A DNA stretch of 53,605 bases, taken from contig CAJMLL010000015.1 in the NCBI GenBank assembly GCA_905214225.1, positions 1-53,605 of the forward strand. The letters are read 5' to 3'. The translations under genes were made by a program, and so were the position numbers. Below the pieces are notes generated by a model. It searched no databases and had not been told where the DNA came from. It saw only the letters and a list, made by a program, of their open reading frames with translations. This DNA comes from an uncultured bacterium (GTDB lineage Bacteria; Bacillota; Clostridia; Peptostreptococcales; Anaerovoracaceae). Shown piece after piece: positions 14,877 to 23,389 of the stretch. The number at the start of each line of letters is the position of its first letter. Positions within the stretch are counted from its first letter, which is position 1.

Positions 14877-15551
14877 TTACCGTCCCAGCATCTTCAGCGT
14901 CTGGCGCTTCAGATCCTCTGTCCCCTTGAGAATTTCTTTTTGTCCGAAGATCGCGGAGATGACGGCGATTCCGCAGATGCCGCTTCCGGAAAGTTCGGTG
15001 ACGTTGTCTCTGGTGATGCCGCCGATGGCGATGACCGGAATGTGCACGGCCTCGCAGATGGCCTTCAGGGTGTCATAGCTGACATCCTCTGCGTCGTCCT
15101 TCGATGAGGTCGGGAAAACTGCGCCGACGCCCAGATAATCCGCGCCGCGCTTCTCTGCCAGCACGGCCTCTTCAACGGTTTCCGCTGAAACGCCCAGGAT
15201 CTTGTCCGGACCGATCAGTTTGCGGACATCGTCTGCCTCCATGTCAGACTGGCCTACGTGCACGCCGTCCGCGTCACAGTCGATGCCGACCTGGACATTG
15301 TCATTGACAACAAAAGGAACATGATACTGTGCGCAGAGTTTCTTGAAATCTTTCGCTTCTTCCAGAAATTCTGCATCGCTCATGTGCTTCTCACGGATCT
15401 GTACAAAGGTCGCGCCGCCCTTCAGTGCGTCTTCCAGCTGTTCATGCAGGGTCTGTTTCCCGGTCCAGTGCTGGTCGGTGACGGCATACAGCAGAAGATC
15501 GTCTTCCGTCAGATTGTGACGGTCAAAATGGTCACGCTTATCGGATTTCAT
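14877..15551 (-). CDS. thiE: Thiamine phosphate synthase
   Basis: 224 residues from MKSDKRDHF; that ATG has AGAAGGTG at proper spacing, whereas the ATG three codons upstream does not. It joins hydroxymethylpyrimidine diphosphate and thiazole phosphate to thiamine phosphate. QIREKHMSD, VNDNVQVGIDCDADGVHVGQSD, LGVGAVFPTSSKDDA and VIAIGGI are the classical ThiE substrate and phosphate motifs. It overlaps thiM by 14 bases and is second in the TPP-controlled salvage operon. Its motifs are closer to true ThiE than those of the TenI-like gene at 6774. Confidence 0.95.
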   Translation of the reverse strand: MKSDKRDHFDRHNLTEDDLLLYAVTDQHWTGKQTLHEQLEDALKGGATFVQIREKHMSDAEFLEEAKDFKKLCAQYHVPFVVNDNVQVGIDCDADGVHVGQSDMEADDVRKLIGPDKILGVSAETVEEAVLAEKRGADYLGVGAVFPTSSKDDAEDVSYDTLKAICEAVHIPVIAIGGITRDNVTELSGSGICGIAVISAIFGQKEILKGTEDLKRQTLKMLGR

Positions 15552-16359
15552 ACTTGGCACCTTCTTCCAGCTTGTCTCCGGTCATATTGTAAATGGCATC
15601 AATGATATGTCCGCGGAATGCGACGTTTCCATCGCCCTCGCGCATGTAAGTCCAGCCGATTTCTCCGGCAAGGCCCATGGTGCAGACTGCGGCAGCAGCT
15701 GCTTCCAGCTCATCGTCCGGGTTAGCGACGAGGAAGGCGGTCATCATGCCGGAAAGCTGGCAGCCGGTTCCGGTAATCCTGCCCATCTCCTTGCGTCCGT
15801 TGCGGACGACATAGCACTTGTCTCCGTCGGAAACCAGGTCGATGGCACCGGTTACCGCAACGATGGATTCTGCTGCCTTCGCGAACTTCTTTACGAAGGC
15901 GATGGAGGCATCCAGATTCTCTTCTGTTACAGCGTCCGCAACATCCGCGTCCACACCCTGTGTCGTTCCGCTTCCGTTGGCGAGGGTCTTGATCTCAGAA
16001 ATGTTTCCGCGGATGACATCGAACCTCACTTCTTTCATCAGTTTCAGCGCGGTCTCGGTACGCAGCTTACTGGCGCCCGCTCCCACAGGGTCCAGCAGGA
16101 CCTTGTGACCGAGTTCGTTCGCTTTCTTTCCCGCGGCAAACATGGACGGGATGGTGCGGCTGTTCAGGGTTCCGATGTTAATGTTCAGTCCTCCGCAGAT
16201 GCTCGTGATGTCCTCCACATCATCGATATCATCCGACATGATCGGGCTTGCGCCGCATGCCAGAATCACATTTGCAACGTCGTTTACGGTGACGTAATTG
16301 GTGATGTTGTGCACAAGCGCACCATTACTTCTTAAATTATCCAGACAATCCTTCAGCAT
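15538..16359 (-). CDS. thiM: Hydroxyethylthiazole kinase
   Basis: 273-residue ribokinase-like enzyme that phosphorylates salvaged 4-methyl-5-(2-hydroxyethyl)thiazole. NITNYVTVNDVANVILACGASP is the substrate-binding N-terminal signature. RITGTGCQLSG contains the anion hole and catalytic cysteine/GTGC element. It lies directly downstream of a TPP riboswitch and overlaps thiE, so thiazole salvage and coupling are made together. thiD, the pyrimidine kinase that usually accompanies this pair, is not in the window. Confidence 0.95.
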   Translation of the reverse strand: MLKDCLDNLRSNGALVHNITNYVTVNDVANVILACGASPIMSDDIDDVEDITSICGGLNINIGTLNSRTIPSMFAAGKKANELGHKVLLDPVGAGASKLRTETALKLMKEVRFDVIRGNISEIKTLANGSGTTQGVDADVADAVTEENLDASIAFVKKFAKAAESIVAVTGAIDLVSDGDKCYVVRNGRKEMGRITGTGCQLSGMMTAFLVANPDDELEAAAAAVCTMGLAGEIGWTYMREGDGNVAFRGHIIDAIYNMTGDKLEEGAKYEIR

Positions 16360-16423
16360 ATTTCCTTCCTTTCTGCTCTATGCGCAGAAAACAGACATTC
16401 TCTCACGTCAGACGACGCACAAG

Positions 16424-16457
16424 AAAACCGCGCTATGCCAATCAGCAGAACGCGGCT
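16424..16457 (-). terminator. Riboswitch expression-platform terminator (thiM operon)
   Basis: Minus-strand CCGCG and CGCGG enclose a loop and are followed by TTTTCTT. The loop sequence TTGGCAT complements ATGCCAA of the aptamer, giving the antiterminator. Confidence 0.8.
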
Positions 16458-16470
16458 CCATTTCTCCTTA

Positions 16471-16553
16471 TTTCCTACGTTGGCATTATCCAAATCAGGT
16501 TCCGGGTAAAGGCTTTCCACCTACTCTCAGCCTGCCGAGGCAAGCTCCCCCTT
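16471..16553 (-). promoter_or_regulatory. TPP riboswitch (THI element) of thiM-thiE
   Basis: Minus-strand GGGGGAGC, CTGAGAG, ACCC, GAACCTGATTTGGATAATGCC and AACGTAGGAAA are the conserved TPP aptamer elements. Confidence 0.95.
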
Positions 16554-16570
16554 TTTGTTTCTGTATCTTT

Positions 16571-16599
16571 ATTATATGAATCCTGACATGCAGAATCAA
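16571..16599 (-). promoter_or_regulatory. Promoter of thiM-thiE
   Basis: Minus-strand TTGATT (16599-16594), a 17-base spacer, TATAAT (16576-16571), just before the TPP aptamer. Confidence 0.85.
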
Positions 16600-16831
16600 G
16601 TCTGTATACGCTTCCCGACCGTTCCACCGGGTTTCCCGTATTCTGCACTTATGTCAACATTACATAAAAATATCCATTTCACACCTGTTTTCATCAATAA
16701 AACCAACGCATCATATTGGTATTATTAATCTGATACTGATTTTACCCAAATCCGGTTCTTTCTCCTCTATAATCATTACCGCAGGTCATCATTAGACCAA
16801 ATCTACTGTATTTATCTACTATATCATTCAC

Positions 16832-16863
16832 CGCAGAAATCAGCTGCCTGGCTCTTCTGCGGA
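16832..16863 (+). other. Hairpin in the leader of the MIP channel gene
   Basis: CCGCAGAA pairs perfectly with TTCTGCGG immediately before the ribosome-binding site AAAGGAG. A TATAAT lies at 16768-16773 without a clear -35. It may affect translation or mRNA stability. Confidence 0.45.
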
Positions 16864-16882
16864 CAGAAAAGGAGAAACTTTC

Positions 16883-17710
16883 ATGGAAAACCGCAAAGCC
16901 TTTCTCGGAGAGTTTATCGGCACCTACATGCTGGTCATCTTCGGCTGCGGCACCGTCGCCGTAGGCACACTCTTCAACCAGTATCAGAGCATCTTCCAGA
17001 TTGCCGCCATGTGGGGCATAGCCGTAACGCTCGGCATCTACGCTGCCAGAAAACTCTGCTGCGCTCATTTCAATCCAGCCGTGTCCATCGCCATGGCGGT
17101 GACCGGACGCATGGACGCACGTCAGCTGCCGGTTTACCTGGCCGCACAGTTCATCGGCGCCTTCATCGGAGGTCTGACCATCTATCTGACTTTCCACACG
17201 AACATCGCAGCATTTGAAACTGTTCATCACATTATCCGCGGCACACAGGCATCCCGCCTTTCCGCCAAGATGTTCGGAGAATACTACTACATCAGCGGAA
17301 CGCAGACCGTTCATATGCCGCTGGCTATGTTTGCCGAAGGCATGGGCACGTTTATCCTTGTCTTCATGATTTTTGCCCTGACAGAGGGCTGCAACACCGG
17401 AAAGCCGTCGAATAATGCATCGCCGTTCTTCATCGGCGCATCGCTTTCCTCGGCCATCTGCCTGTTCGCTCCGCTGACCCAGGCCGGATTCAACCCTGCC
17501 AGAGACTTCGCGCCGCGTATGGTCGCTCTGATGTTCGGCTGGGGAAAGGCCGCGTTCCCGGATAACTGCGGAGGATTCTTCTTCGTCTACATGCTGGCTC
17601 CGGTCATCGGCGGAGTACTCGCCGGACTGCTGTTCACCCATCTGGTCGAGAAAAACATGAATGACGAGCCGAAGTGCTCGACCTGTGATACCACAAGCTG
17701 CAAACGATAA
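16883..17710 (+). CDS. MIP family channel (glycerol facilitator/aquaglyceroporin type)
   Basis: 275-residue six-helix membrane channel. Both NPA boxes are present: HFNPAVSIAM (N64) and GFNPARDFAPRM (N204). The aspartate after the second box (NPARD) is typical of glycerol-conducting members. The C-terminus ends with an unusual cysteine-rich tail containing C-S-T-C and S-C-K-R (residues 265-275), absent from standard GlpF and able in principle to bind a metal or metalloid. AAAAGGAG precedes the ATG. The next gene, a CobW-type GTPase with its own cysteine motifs, starts 28 bases later, so the pair probably forms an operon. Glycerol or water transport is likely; metalloid or other small-solute transport is an alternative. 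Confidence 0.88.
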   Translation: MENRKAFLGEFIGTYMLVIFGCGTVAVGTLFNQYQSIFQIAAMWGIAVTLGIYAARKLCCAHFNPAVSIAMAVTGRMDARQLPVYLAAQFIGAFIGGLTIYLTFHTNIAAFETVHHIIRGTQASRLSAKMFGEYYYISGTQTVHMPLAMFAEGMGTFILVFMIFALTEGCNTGKPSNNASPFFIGASLSSAICLFAPLTQAGFNPARDFAPRMVALMFGWGKAAFPDNCGGFFFVYMLAPVIGGVLAGLLFTHLVEKNMNDEPKCSTCDTTSCKR

Positions 17711-17738
17711 TATTGATCTGTTCAGGAGGACAAAAACA

Positions 17739-18851
17739 ATGAACAAGAAAACAAAAATCATTCTGGTCGGCGGATTCTTAGGTTCCGGAAAGACGACCAT
17801 GCTCAGAAGACTCGCAAAAACCTTCGCTGAGAAAAACATGACTGCCGGTCTGATCACCAACGATCAGGCAGCTGATCTGGTGGACACTGCGATTCTGACC
17901 CAGTACGGCAGTGAGACGCGCGAAGTCAGCGGAAGCTGTTTCTGCTGCAACTTTCCTGGATTTGCCGGTGCTGTCGAATCCCTGTATAACCAGGGCCACC
18001 CGGATGTCATTATCTGCGAGCCGGTAGGAAGCTGCACGGACCTGTCCGCAACGATTCTGCAGCCGCTGAAGGATAAGTACAACGCCGACTTCAGCCTGGC
18101 GCCGCTCACCGTTCTGGCAGACCCGCAGCGCCTGTCTGACATCCTTGCCGGCGGAAATTCCGGTCTTCACGAGAGTTCTGCCTACATCGTCAGAAAGCAG
18201 ATGGAAGAGGCCGACATCATCGTGATTAATAAGTCTGACCTTCTGACAAAAGATGAAGCCCAGGAGCTGAAAACAAAAGCAGAAGCCGCCTTCCCGAAAG
18301 CAGAAGTTTTCTGCGCCAGCGCATTTACGGCTGACGGCGTAGACAGCTGGCTGGATACCGTCATGAAATCCGAAAACGCCGGAACCCATCTGACCCAGGT
18401 CGATTACGACATCTATGCAGAGGGTGAAGCTGTCCTGGGATGGCTGAATTCCGCCGTTTCCATCAAAGGTGAGACGGACTGGAAGGCTGCCGCAGAAGAT
18501 TATCTGAAGGCTCTCTCTTCCGTATTCGCTGAAAAGGATGCTGCCATCGGACATCTGAAGCTCATGATTCAGGGCGCAGATAAATCCGGATTCGTTCTGG
18601 CCAACCTGACCGGCGCCAGCGACCCGATCCGCGTAAGCCAGACCGGCAGTCTGGCCGCTCCGGTTTCCATGACCATCAACGCGAGAGTCCAGATGGAGCC
18701 GGAAGACCTGAAAACCATCGTCTTCCAGTGCCTGGACAAGGTTACTGCCGCACACGGCATTACCTACACCGCAGACAGCACAGAATGCCTGAAGCCGGGC
18801 CGCCCGAATCCGACCTATCATTACGACTGCGTCGTGGACGGCTGCTGCTAA
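17739..18851 (+). CDS. CobW/G3E-family GTPase (putative metal chaperone)
   Basis: 370 residues from the ATG behind AGGAGGACAAAAACA. The Walker A motif is GGFLGSGKTT (11-20). SGSCFCC (C67, C69, C70) is the CxCC metal-binding motif of the COG0523 family. The base-recognition motif is INKSD, near residue 165. The C-terminus ends in a second cysteine pair (VVDGCC). COG0523 GTPases load or deliver zinc, cobalt or other metals to client proteins; the client here is unknown. The middle of the protein diverges from classical CobW, lacking an obvious His-rich stretch. Co-transcription with the Cys-tailed MIP channel suggests a shared task, possibly metal- or corrinoid-linked solute use. Confidence 0.85.
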   Translation: MNKKTKIILVGGFLGSGKTTMLRRLAKTFAEKNMTAGLITNDQAADLVDTAILTQYGSETREVSGSCFCCNFPGFAGAVESLYNQGHPDVIICEPVGSCTDLSATILQPLKDKYNADFSLAPLTVLADPQRLSDILAGGNSGLHESSAYIVRKQMEEADIIVINKSDLLTKDEAQELKTKAEAAFPKAEVFCASAFTADGVDSWLDTVMKSENAGTHLTQVDYDIYAEGEAVLGWLNSAVSIKGETDWKAAAEDYLKALSSVFAEKDAAIGHLKLMIQGADKSGFVLANLTGASDPIRVSQTGSLAAPVSMTINARVQMEPEDLKTIVFQCLDKVTAAHGITYTADSTECLKPGRPNPTYHYDCVVDGCC

Positions 18852-18860
18852 TTTAACCAT

Positions 18861-19040
18861 TTATTTTCAAAATTACTATAAACTGGAGGAGGGCGCTGCC
18901 ATTTGCGGTTTTTTCCGTATTCCCAAAACGCCTGAGAGGAGTTTTGAACAATCCGTTTTAAAATCATAGACTAATCGCGATTCCTCAACGGATTGGAATG
19001 CGTTCAGTTTAATTGCGTACAAATGTGCGGACAGAAAACA
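18861..19040. other. Non-coding stretch with serial hairpins after the CobW gene
   Basis: No gene is seen. Three inverted repeats follow each other: CGG-T6-CCG, CAAAAC with GTTTTG around an 11-base loop, and CAATCCGTT (18949-18957) with AACGGATTG (18987-18995). They precede the convergent terminator at 19042-19079. GGAGGAGGGCG at about 18884 looks like a ribosome-binding site but leads into no ATG frame. Confidence 0.4.
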
Positions 19041-19041
19041 T

Positions 19042-19079
19042 AAAAATAACGGGGATTGTCTGCATTCCCCGTTATTTTT
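19042..19079. terminator. Bidirectional terminator between CobW GTPase and aminopeptidase
   Basis: AAAAATAACGGGGA pairs perfectly with TCCCCGTTATTTTT; it serves both convergent genes. Confidence 0.92.
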
Positions 19080-19096
19080 GTTTGATACAAAGTGAA

Positions 19097-20209
19097 CTAT
19101 TTCAGATTTTCCGGATTCAGACCCTCAAGCTCCGGAACAACGAACCTTCCGTCCTTTCTGATCAGGCGGTCATCAAACCAGATTTCCCCGCCGCCGTATT
19201 CCGGCCGCTGGATCAGAACCAGATCCCAGTGAACCGCCGATTTATTTCCGTTCGGCGCGTCCTCATAGCACATACCCGGCGTCAGATGAATGCTTCCGCT
19301 GATCTTCTCATCGAACAGAATGTTCTTCATCGGCTTCAGCACGTATGGGTTCAGTCCCAGGGAAAATTCACCGAAGTATCTCGCGCCTTCGTCCGTATCC
19401 AGGTACTTGTTGATTCTCTCGTCATCGTTGCATGCGGCCTTGACGATCTTTCCGTTTTCCACCTCAAAACGGACGTCTTCGTAGGTAAATCCGCCGATGG
19501 CAGACGGGGTATTGTACTGAATGACGCCATTCATGGAATCCTTCACCGGTGCCGTGTAAACCTCTCCGTCCGGAATGTTCATATCGCCGGCGCACTTCAC
19601 GGCCGGAATTCCCTTGATGGAGAAGGTCAGATCCGTTCCCGGACCGACCAGGTGAACTTTGTCGGTGCGGTTCATGAGATCCTGCAGGGCATCCATTTCC
19701 TTATTCATCTTGGAATAATCCATCGTGCAGACCTGATAGAAGAAGTCCTCGAAGGCCTCCTGGCTCATGTTGGCGCTCTGTGCCATGGCCGGTGAAGGAT
19801 GGCGGAGAATGACCCACTTGGTGTGATCGACGCGTTCATTCAGGGCCGGCAGCATCATCTTCTCATACAGATTCATCTTCTCCGCCGGAACGTCCGTGAA
19901 TTCGCCGCTGTTTTCCGGCGCGCGCACCCCGATGTAGGCATCCATCTGTTTCATCAGGTACAGCTCCGCATCGTCCATCATCCTCAGCTGCTCCTCATCG
20001 CAGCCGAGAATCACCTCGCGTTCTACTGTAGAATCGCTAGCATGGACAAACGGGCGTCCTCCCGCCTTATAGATTTCCTTGATGATCTGCCGGACCAGCG
20101 GAACACATTCCTGCCCCGTATAGCTGACCCAAACCTTCTCTCCCGGCTGGATTCTTGTCGAATAATTTACCAGAATCTGCGCAAGCTTGATATCTCTGCT
20201 GTCAATCAT
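19097..20209 (-). CDS. M29-family metallo-aminopeptidase
   Basis: 370-residue cytosolic exopeptidase of the AmpS/PepS (thermophilic aminopeptidase) family, which removes N-terminal residues using a two-metal centre. GEKVWVSYTGQECVPL opens the domain. The conserved C-terminal ligands are recognisable in FGEFSLGLNP, GSIHLTPG and SAVHWDLVLI. Length (about 370 against 400 to 410 usual) and the motifs suggest a complete member of the shorter subgroup. AGAAGGGAGATATAG precedes ATG. Single-gene unit, convergent with the CobW gene. Confidence 0.9.
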   Translation of the reverse strand: MIDSRDIKLAQILVNYSTRIQPGEKVWVSYTGQECVPLVRQIIKEIYKAGGRPFVHASDSTVEREVILGCDEEQLRMMDDAELYLMKQMDAYIGVRAPENSGEFTDVPAEKMNLYEKMMLPALNERVDHTKWVILRHPSPAMAQSANMSQEAFEDFFYQVCTMDYSKMNKEMDALQDLMNRTDKVHLVGPGTDLTFSIKGIPAVKCAGDMNIPDGEVYTAPVKDSMNGVIQYNTPSAIGGFTYEDVRFEVENGKIVKAACNDDERINKYLDTDEGARYFGEFSLGLNPYVLKPMKNILFDEKISGSIHLTPGMCYEDAPNGNKSAVHWDLVLIQRPEYGGGEIWFDDRLIRKDGRFVVPELEGLNPENLK

Positions 20210-20248
20210 GACTATATCTCCCTTCTGATGATCATATTATACATGTAA

Positions 20249-20273
20249 TTCCTTGCTTGTTATTATTTTGTCC
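20249..20273 (-). repeat. Dispersed GACAAAA/GCAAGG repeat, copy 7
   Basis: Minus-strand GGACAAAA, 9 bases, GCAAGGAA, about 40 bases upstream of the aminopeptidase start codon, inside its probable promoter region (TATAAT at about 20236-20241 on the minus strand). Confidence 0.65.
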
Positions 20274-20362
20274 TGCGGAAACTGCCGAACCTGTCACAGA
20301 CTATCTGTTATTATACCACCTGCCGCTCCGCTGATAACCTCTCCGCTGGGGCTACAGAACGC

Positions 20363-20408
20363 AAAAACTCCCGGCAGACACGTGTTTACGCATCATTTCC
20401 GAGAGTTC
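20363..20408 (-). terminator. Terminator of the YitT gene
   Basis: Minus-strand ACTCTCGG and CCGGGAGT form a stem with a long loop, followed by TTTTGC. Confidence 0.65.
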
Positions 20409-20468
20409 TGCTCTATCACTTTGGTTTATATTGAATATGAGTGTCCGGCTGACGGCGGTCACGATAAA

Positions 20469-21362
20469 TCATTCCGCAGTTTCCGGCTTTTTTCTGCAGA
20501 TTCTCTGCGGCTCGCTTTCAATGACTTTCGGCTTGTAATAGACTTCTCCGACGTTATAAATCGTCACAAACGCGTCCGGGTCGACCTTCATAACGTGGTT
20601 GATCAGCTGATTGTATTCTCCTCGCTCCACGATGACCTCAAGCTCCGGATGCACGCTGTTGCTGTACGCGCCGATCTGCTGATACATAGACGCGCCGCTG
20701 TGCATCTCATTCAGGACAAAGTCTTTGATTTCATCCACTTGTTCAGATACGATGCAGACTTTCTTGCGGTTTTTCATGCCAAAGATAATATGGTCAAGGA
20801 TGATGCCGTTTAAGTACGTTCCCAGGAGACTCAGCACTCCGGTCTTTGCGTCATAAACAAAGAAAGACGAAATCGACACACACGCTCCGGCCACGGCCAT
20901 GCCTGTCCCGAGCGGGACCCGGAAATACTTATGCAGCATCATGGAGATGACGTCCAGACCGCCGGATGATGAATTTCTGACAAAAAGAATGGCAAGGCCG
21001 AAACTGACTACAAACAGATAACAGATCAGATCGAGAAAACTCTCGTGCATGATTCCGTTATAGTTCGGCAGCACCTTCTCATAGAACTCAATGACGAGCG
21101 AAAGAAGAATGGATGTGTACACGGTTTTGGCCGCAAATTCTTTACTGACAAAGAAATAAGCCAGCACCAGGCACAGCAGGTTCAGCACCAGCGTCCATGT
21201 TCCGACGGACAGACCGACCGGGATCAGTTTCACCAGGACGATCGCCAGACCGGAAACACTCGCAACTGCGAGATGACTCGGCATCATAAAGAAGAAAACG
21301 GCCGACGCTGCGATCCATGTACCCAGCGTCAGCATTAGAAAATTCACCAGTTTGTCTTTCAT
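20469..21362 (-). CDS. YitT family membrane protein (DUF161 plus DUF2179)
   Basis: 297 residues. Five to six hydrophobic segments occupy about 1-185, with the family pattern VRNSSSGGLDVISMMLHKYFRVPLG. A soluble C-terminal domain (about 215-290) reads ASMYQQIGAYSNSVHPELEVIVERGEYNQLINHVMKVDPDAFVTI, typical of DUF2179. Such proteins are widespread in Bacillota and their transport role is not established. A G-rich ribosome-binding site (GGGGG) precedes the start. Monocistronic and divergent from the regulator gene at 21720. Confidence 0.9.
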   Translation of the reverse strand: MKDKLVNFLMLTLGTWIAASAVFFFMMPSHLAVASVSGLAIVLVKLIPVGLSVGTWTLVLNLLCLVLAYFFVSKEFAAKTVYTSILLSLVIEFYEKVLPNYNGIMHESFLDLICYLFVVSFGLAILFVRNSSSGGLDVISMMLHKYFRVPLGTGMAVAGACVSISSFFVYDAKTGVLSLLGTYLNGIILDHIIFGMKNRKKVCIVSEQVDEIKDFVLNEMHSGASMYQQIGAYSNSVHPELEVIVERGEYNQLINHVMKVDPDAFVTIYNVGEVYYKPKVIESEPQRICRKKPETAE

Positions 21363-21719
21363 TGCGTACCCCCGTTTATTGTTGTTTCTGCGTATTTACC
21401 AAAAATGTATTGTATGGAGACAAATGGAGATTTGCAAGTGAAAAGCCGGTATTTTGTATCCACACACGGCAATTTCGCCTTTCTAAGCCTTATTATTGTC
21501 TCCGATCTACAAGTTTATCTTCATTTTCATATTTCTTCACCTTGCCCGCCAGGACAGTTCTCATGGCTGGAACGGCAGGCCGCTTATTGACGCCGTTATC
21601 CAGGTTTGGTAAAATTAATATTATTACTAGACATTTTATTTTGTAATTACAACAGAAATACACTGAATAATATAACATTAGAATCATCTCTTCAGCATAT
21701 TTTAAAAGCGAGGACGCCG
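21363..21719. other. Divergent intergenic region between yitT-type gene and regulator
   Basis: 357 bases of A/T-rich sequence without a gene. It should hold the promoters of both divergent genes, but I see no convincing -35/-10 pair; ATTAATATTATTACTAG near 21620 is the most promoter-like stretch on the plus strand. Confidence 0.3.
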
Positions 21720-23201
21720 ATGACGTACAATATTTCTTTTGATATCTGCGCGACCGCAGTCACTGCGATCGCACTCTATACGATCCTGTTCCGGCGAGAT
21801 CTGCAGCGAGCCTCTAACCGCGTCCTGCTTGTCATGCTCATTATGCATTTTATTTCCGAAGTCCTTGATATCTGGAGTTCTTACGTAAATTCTTATCCTC
21901 AGACCTGCAGTCTTCTGCTTCGTGATTTTACCAATTACACATTCCTTGCGATCCATACGAGTGAAGCATGCGTCTTTCTCTGCTACCTGCTTACACAGCT
22001 CGGCATGTGGAAGAGTTTAAAAAAATGGCAGAAGACACTTATGATTCTGCCGGAGATTCTGCTTATTCTGCTGCCTCTGGCGCTGAATCCGTTCCTGCGC
22101 TGTACGTTTTACTACGATCAGCAGAACGTGTACCGTCATGGCCCGCTGATGCCTCCGCTGTATATCGGCGGCGTCTTATACATGTTCCTCTGCATCTTCC
22201 TGGTTGCCCGGAAGCGTGAACGCCTTACATTCAGGCAGAGAAGGGCCGCCCTTGCACTTCTCTTTCTGTCCGCCGTACCGATCCTGATCCAGAGTCTGTT
22301 CATGCAGCACCAGCTGATCGAACTGTTCTTTCAGTCGCTTGGACTGTACGGATATATCCTTACAGTGGAGAACGTAGATGAATGCTATCACCCAGTGACA
22401 CACACACGGAACCGCCATGCGCTGATCCGGGATCTGGCCCCGTATTTCATGAACCAGATTTCTGTATGCGCCGTCATCATCAAGCTCTCACAGATTGAAT
22501 ACCTGCGGATTTCTTCGATCGGAAGTGATGTATTTCATGGCCTCCGTCTGGCCGTCGCAGACTGGCTGCTTTCTATTTCCGGATACACCAATTTCTACGA
22601 CTGCGAACGCGGGATATTTACGATTCTGGTTCCAGATCAGAGCAGCAGACAAAAAACACGCACACGGAAAATGATCCGTTCCGGAAAATATTCTGCAGAA
22701 AAACTGTGTGCCATGATCGAGGAACGTTTTACAAAAGAATGGAAATACCAGGATTATGACGCTCTCTTTCCCGTTCAGGTGTCGATGATCCGGATTCCGG
22801 AAGATATGCAGTCTATTGAACAGTTCCTGCAGCTGATCTCACTGCCCTATGTACACACAAAATCCGGCGTTGTTTACGCAGACGGCAGCGAACTTCTCCG
22901 GCAGTTCTGCCAGATGGAGGACGAAGGTACACAGGCTCTCCCGGCGGAACTCCAGGAATCGCTGGATAACTTCCTGTCCGGAATCGCAAAACTGACGCCT
23001 GCCGAGCGCAATATCGCCGACCTCTACATTAACGGTTACGAGATTGCAGATATTCCAGACAAGGCGTTTATCAGCATGAACACCGTCAAAAAACATAACA
23101 AGAATATTTACCGGAAACTCGGAATCGGGTCCCGCGATGAACTTATGCTTTACGTCGATCTCTTTGAACGCTGCGGAAAAATCGACGATCTTTACCGGTA
23201 A
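21720..23201 (+). CDS. Seven-helix membrane regulator with degenerate GGDEF-like and LuxR HTH domains
   Basis: 493 residues from the ATG preceded by GCGAGGACGCC; a further 38 codons are open upstream without a good site. Seven hydrophobic helices span about 5-235, resembling the 7TM sensor module of bacterial signalling proteins. The stretch starting at VTHTRNRHALIRDL aligns with the start of GGDEF domains but lacks the GGDEF motif, so it is probably a non-catalytic sensor or dimer module. The C-terminus (LTPAERNIADLYINGYEIADIPDKAF... TVKKHNKNIYRKLGIGSRDEL) is a LuxR-type helix-turn-helix. It looks like a one-component membrane-bound transcription factor. An inverted repeat at 23271-23293 before the downstream lipoprotein gene is a candidate target site. 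Confidence 0.8.
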   Translation: MTYNISFDICATAVTAIALYTILFRRDLQRASNRVLLVMLIMHFISEVLDIWSSYVNSYPQTCSLLLRDFTNYTFLAIHTSEACVFLCYLLTQLGMWKSLKKWQKTLMILPEILLILLPLALNPFLRCTFYYDQQNVYRHGPLMPPLYIGGVLYMFLCIFLVARKRERLTFRQRRAALALLFLSAVPILIQSLFMQHQLIELFFQSLGLYGYILTVENVDECYHPVTHTRNRHALIRDLAPYFMNQISVCAVIIKLSQIEYLRISSIGSDVFHGLRLAVADWLLSISGYTNFYDCERGIFTILVPDQSSRQKTRTRKMIRSGKYSAEKLCAMIEERFTKEWKYQDYDALFPVQVSMIRIPEDMQSIEQFLQLISLPYVHTKSGVVYADGSELLRQFCQMEDEGTQALPAELQESLDNFLSGIAKLTPAERNIADLYINGYEIADIPDKAFISMNTVKKHNKNIYRKLGIGSRDELMLYVDLFERCGKIDDLYR

Positions 23202-23270
23202 ACACCTTCCGCAGCTCTCAGCACGCCTCTCTACACATTGAAATTTCAGCACTTTCACCCACTCCTCAAA

Positions 23271-23293
23271 AAAAGTACCCCAAGTGTACTTTT
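23271..23293. promoter_or_regulatory. Perfect inverted repeat upstream of the lipoprotein gene (candidate operator)
   Basis: AAAAGTAC, 7 bases, GTACTTTT. It lies between the LuxR-type regulator and the lipoprotein gene, about 20 bases upstream of a TTATAA. Confidence 0.5.
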
Positions 23294-23389
23294 CAGCATA
23301 CACGCTGTCATGTTATAAATAAACTGCAAAAACTCACTGCCCGCCGGCAGGCAGTGGATCGGACAGCAGCATGAAAAAGGAGAAGAACT

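Noticed and set aside
18884..18950. Small gene after GGAGGAGGGCG downstream of the CobW gene
   Set aside because: No ATG, GTG or TTG start gives a sensible frame at proper spacing; only an ATT start would.
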